This document shows, piece by piece, positions 63,761 through 64,000 of a stretch of 64,000 bases of DNA. The first letter of the stretch is position 1; every line of letters starts with the position of its first letter. Source of the stretch: Tersicoccus mangrovi (GTDB lineage Bacteria > Actinomycetota > Actinomycetes > Actinomycetales > Micrococcaceae); contig NZ_JBAJMW010000005.1 in NCBI RefSeq assembly GCF_036881825.1, positions 1-64,000 on the forward strand, read 5' to 3'. The position numbers and the translations under genes were made by a program. Under the pieces are notes generated by a model, which saw only the letters and a list, made by a program, of their open reading frames with translations, searched no databases and was not told the DNA's origin.

Positions 63761-64000
63761 GGACCCGGATGGTCCCCGGAGGCGGGGGCGGGCTCACTGT
63801 CGGCCGGTCGCGGCACCGCCGTCGACCCGGTGGAGCCGCGTCGCGGCAGGGTGTCCTCGTCGTCCTCGCGCGGGCGCGGGGCCGTCGTGTGCACGTCGTC
63901 CTCGTCGCCGGCACCGCCCACGGCGTCGATGACGACGACCGTGACGTTGTCCCGCCCGCCGTTTGCGACGGCGGCCTGGACGAGGGCGTCGGCGGCGGTC
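63757..64000 (-). CDS. PP2C-family Ser/Thr phosphatase, C-terminal part
   Basis: The frame enters from the right edge and ends at the TGA 63757-63759, which overlaps the FHA gene start by four bases. The visible 80 residues begin TAADALVQAAVANGGRDNVT and VVVIDAVGG. GGRDNVTVVVIDA is the closing PP2C motif, with the metal-binding Asp. A Pro/Asp-rich tail of about 50 residues follows. It should reverse the phosphorylation made by the kinase at 60669. The N-terminal metal-binding motifs lie outside the window. Confidence 0.85.
   Translation of the reverse strand, partial: TAADALVQAAVANGGRDNVTVVVIDAVGGAGDEDDVHTTAPRPREDDEDTLPRRGSTGSTAVPRPADSEPAPASGDHPGP

Overview
The window is very GC-rich DNA with dense genes, frequent ATGA/GTGA stop-start overlaps and many GTG starts. 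It also carries a SAM-IV-type riboswitch in front of a metY-metX pair, GatCAB, a NAD-dependent ligase and an actinobacterial type VII secretion system (T7SS) with EccC and EccD. Together these point to an actinomycete, probably of the order Micrococcales; I cannot name the genus. I saw no rRNA, tRNA, CRISPR array or integrase.

Positions 1-33500 are ordinary chromosome. In order they hold an S4 RNA-binding protein, two hydrolases, riboswitch-controlled methionine genes (metY-metX), a glyoxalase-like protein, an NlpC/P60 hydrolase, an oligopeptidase B, an FAD oxidoreductase and a TetR-MMPL transporter unit. GatC-GatA-GatB, a CtaG-like membrane protein, small stress-type genes, an IMPase and ligA follow. 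Three genes here are eroded: an alcohol dehydrogenase, a GlxA-type regulator and a GNAT with an amber codon. Two families of short palindromic repeats lie between genes.

Positions 32600-47700 (minus strand) are a polymorphic-toxin region. Transcription starts with three small helical ESX-type proteins. They are followed by an 839-aa secreted toxin with a C-terminal DNA/RNA non-specific endonuclease domain and its overlapping YezG/DUF600-like immunity gene. Next come decayed nuclease-toxin tails and further YezG-like copies. A second toxin of 867 aa has the same first 403 codons but a different, unrecognised C-terminal domain. It is followed by seven tandem, mostly overlapping small genes that fall into two families (called A and B here), which I infer to be its immunity genes. 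A stand-alone 297-aa protein ends the series; its first half matches the second toxin's C-terminal domain and its second half resembles family A.

Positions 47800-64000 are the secretion machine and its signalling genes. On the plus strand are a one-TM protein, EccD, a MinD-like ATPase with Arg in place of the Walker A lysine, a three-ATPase EccC, and two accessory proteins of which one is DUF6177-like. After a gap with a four-copy 62-bp tandem repeat, a minus-strand operon encodes a PP2C phosphatase (cut by the window edge), an FHA protein, a Ser/Thr kinase, an RDD-FHA membrane protein and two more FHA-type proteins. The likely logic is that EccC and EccD export the ESX-type proteins and toxins, the kinase/phosphatase/FHA set tunes export, and the small genes protect the producer and its kin. 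EccB and a mycosin are not in the window.
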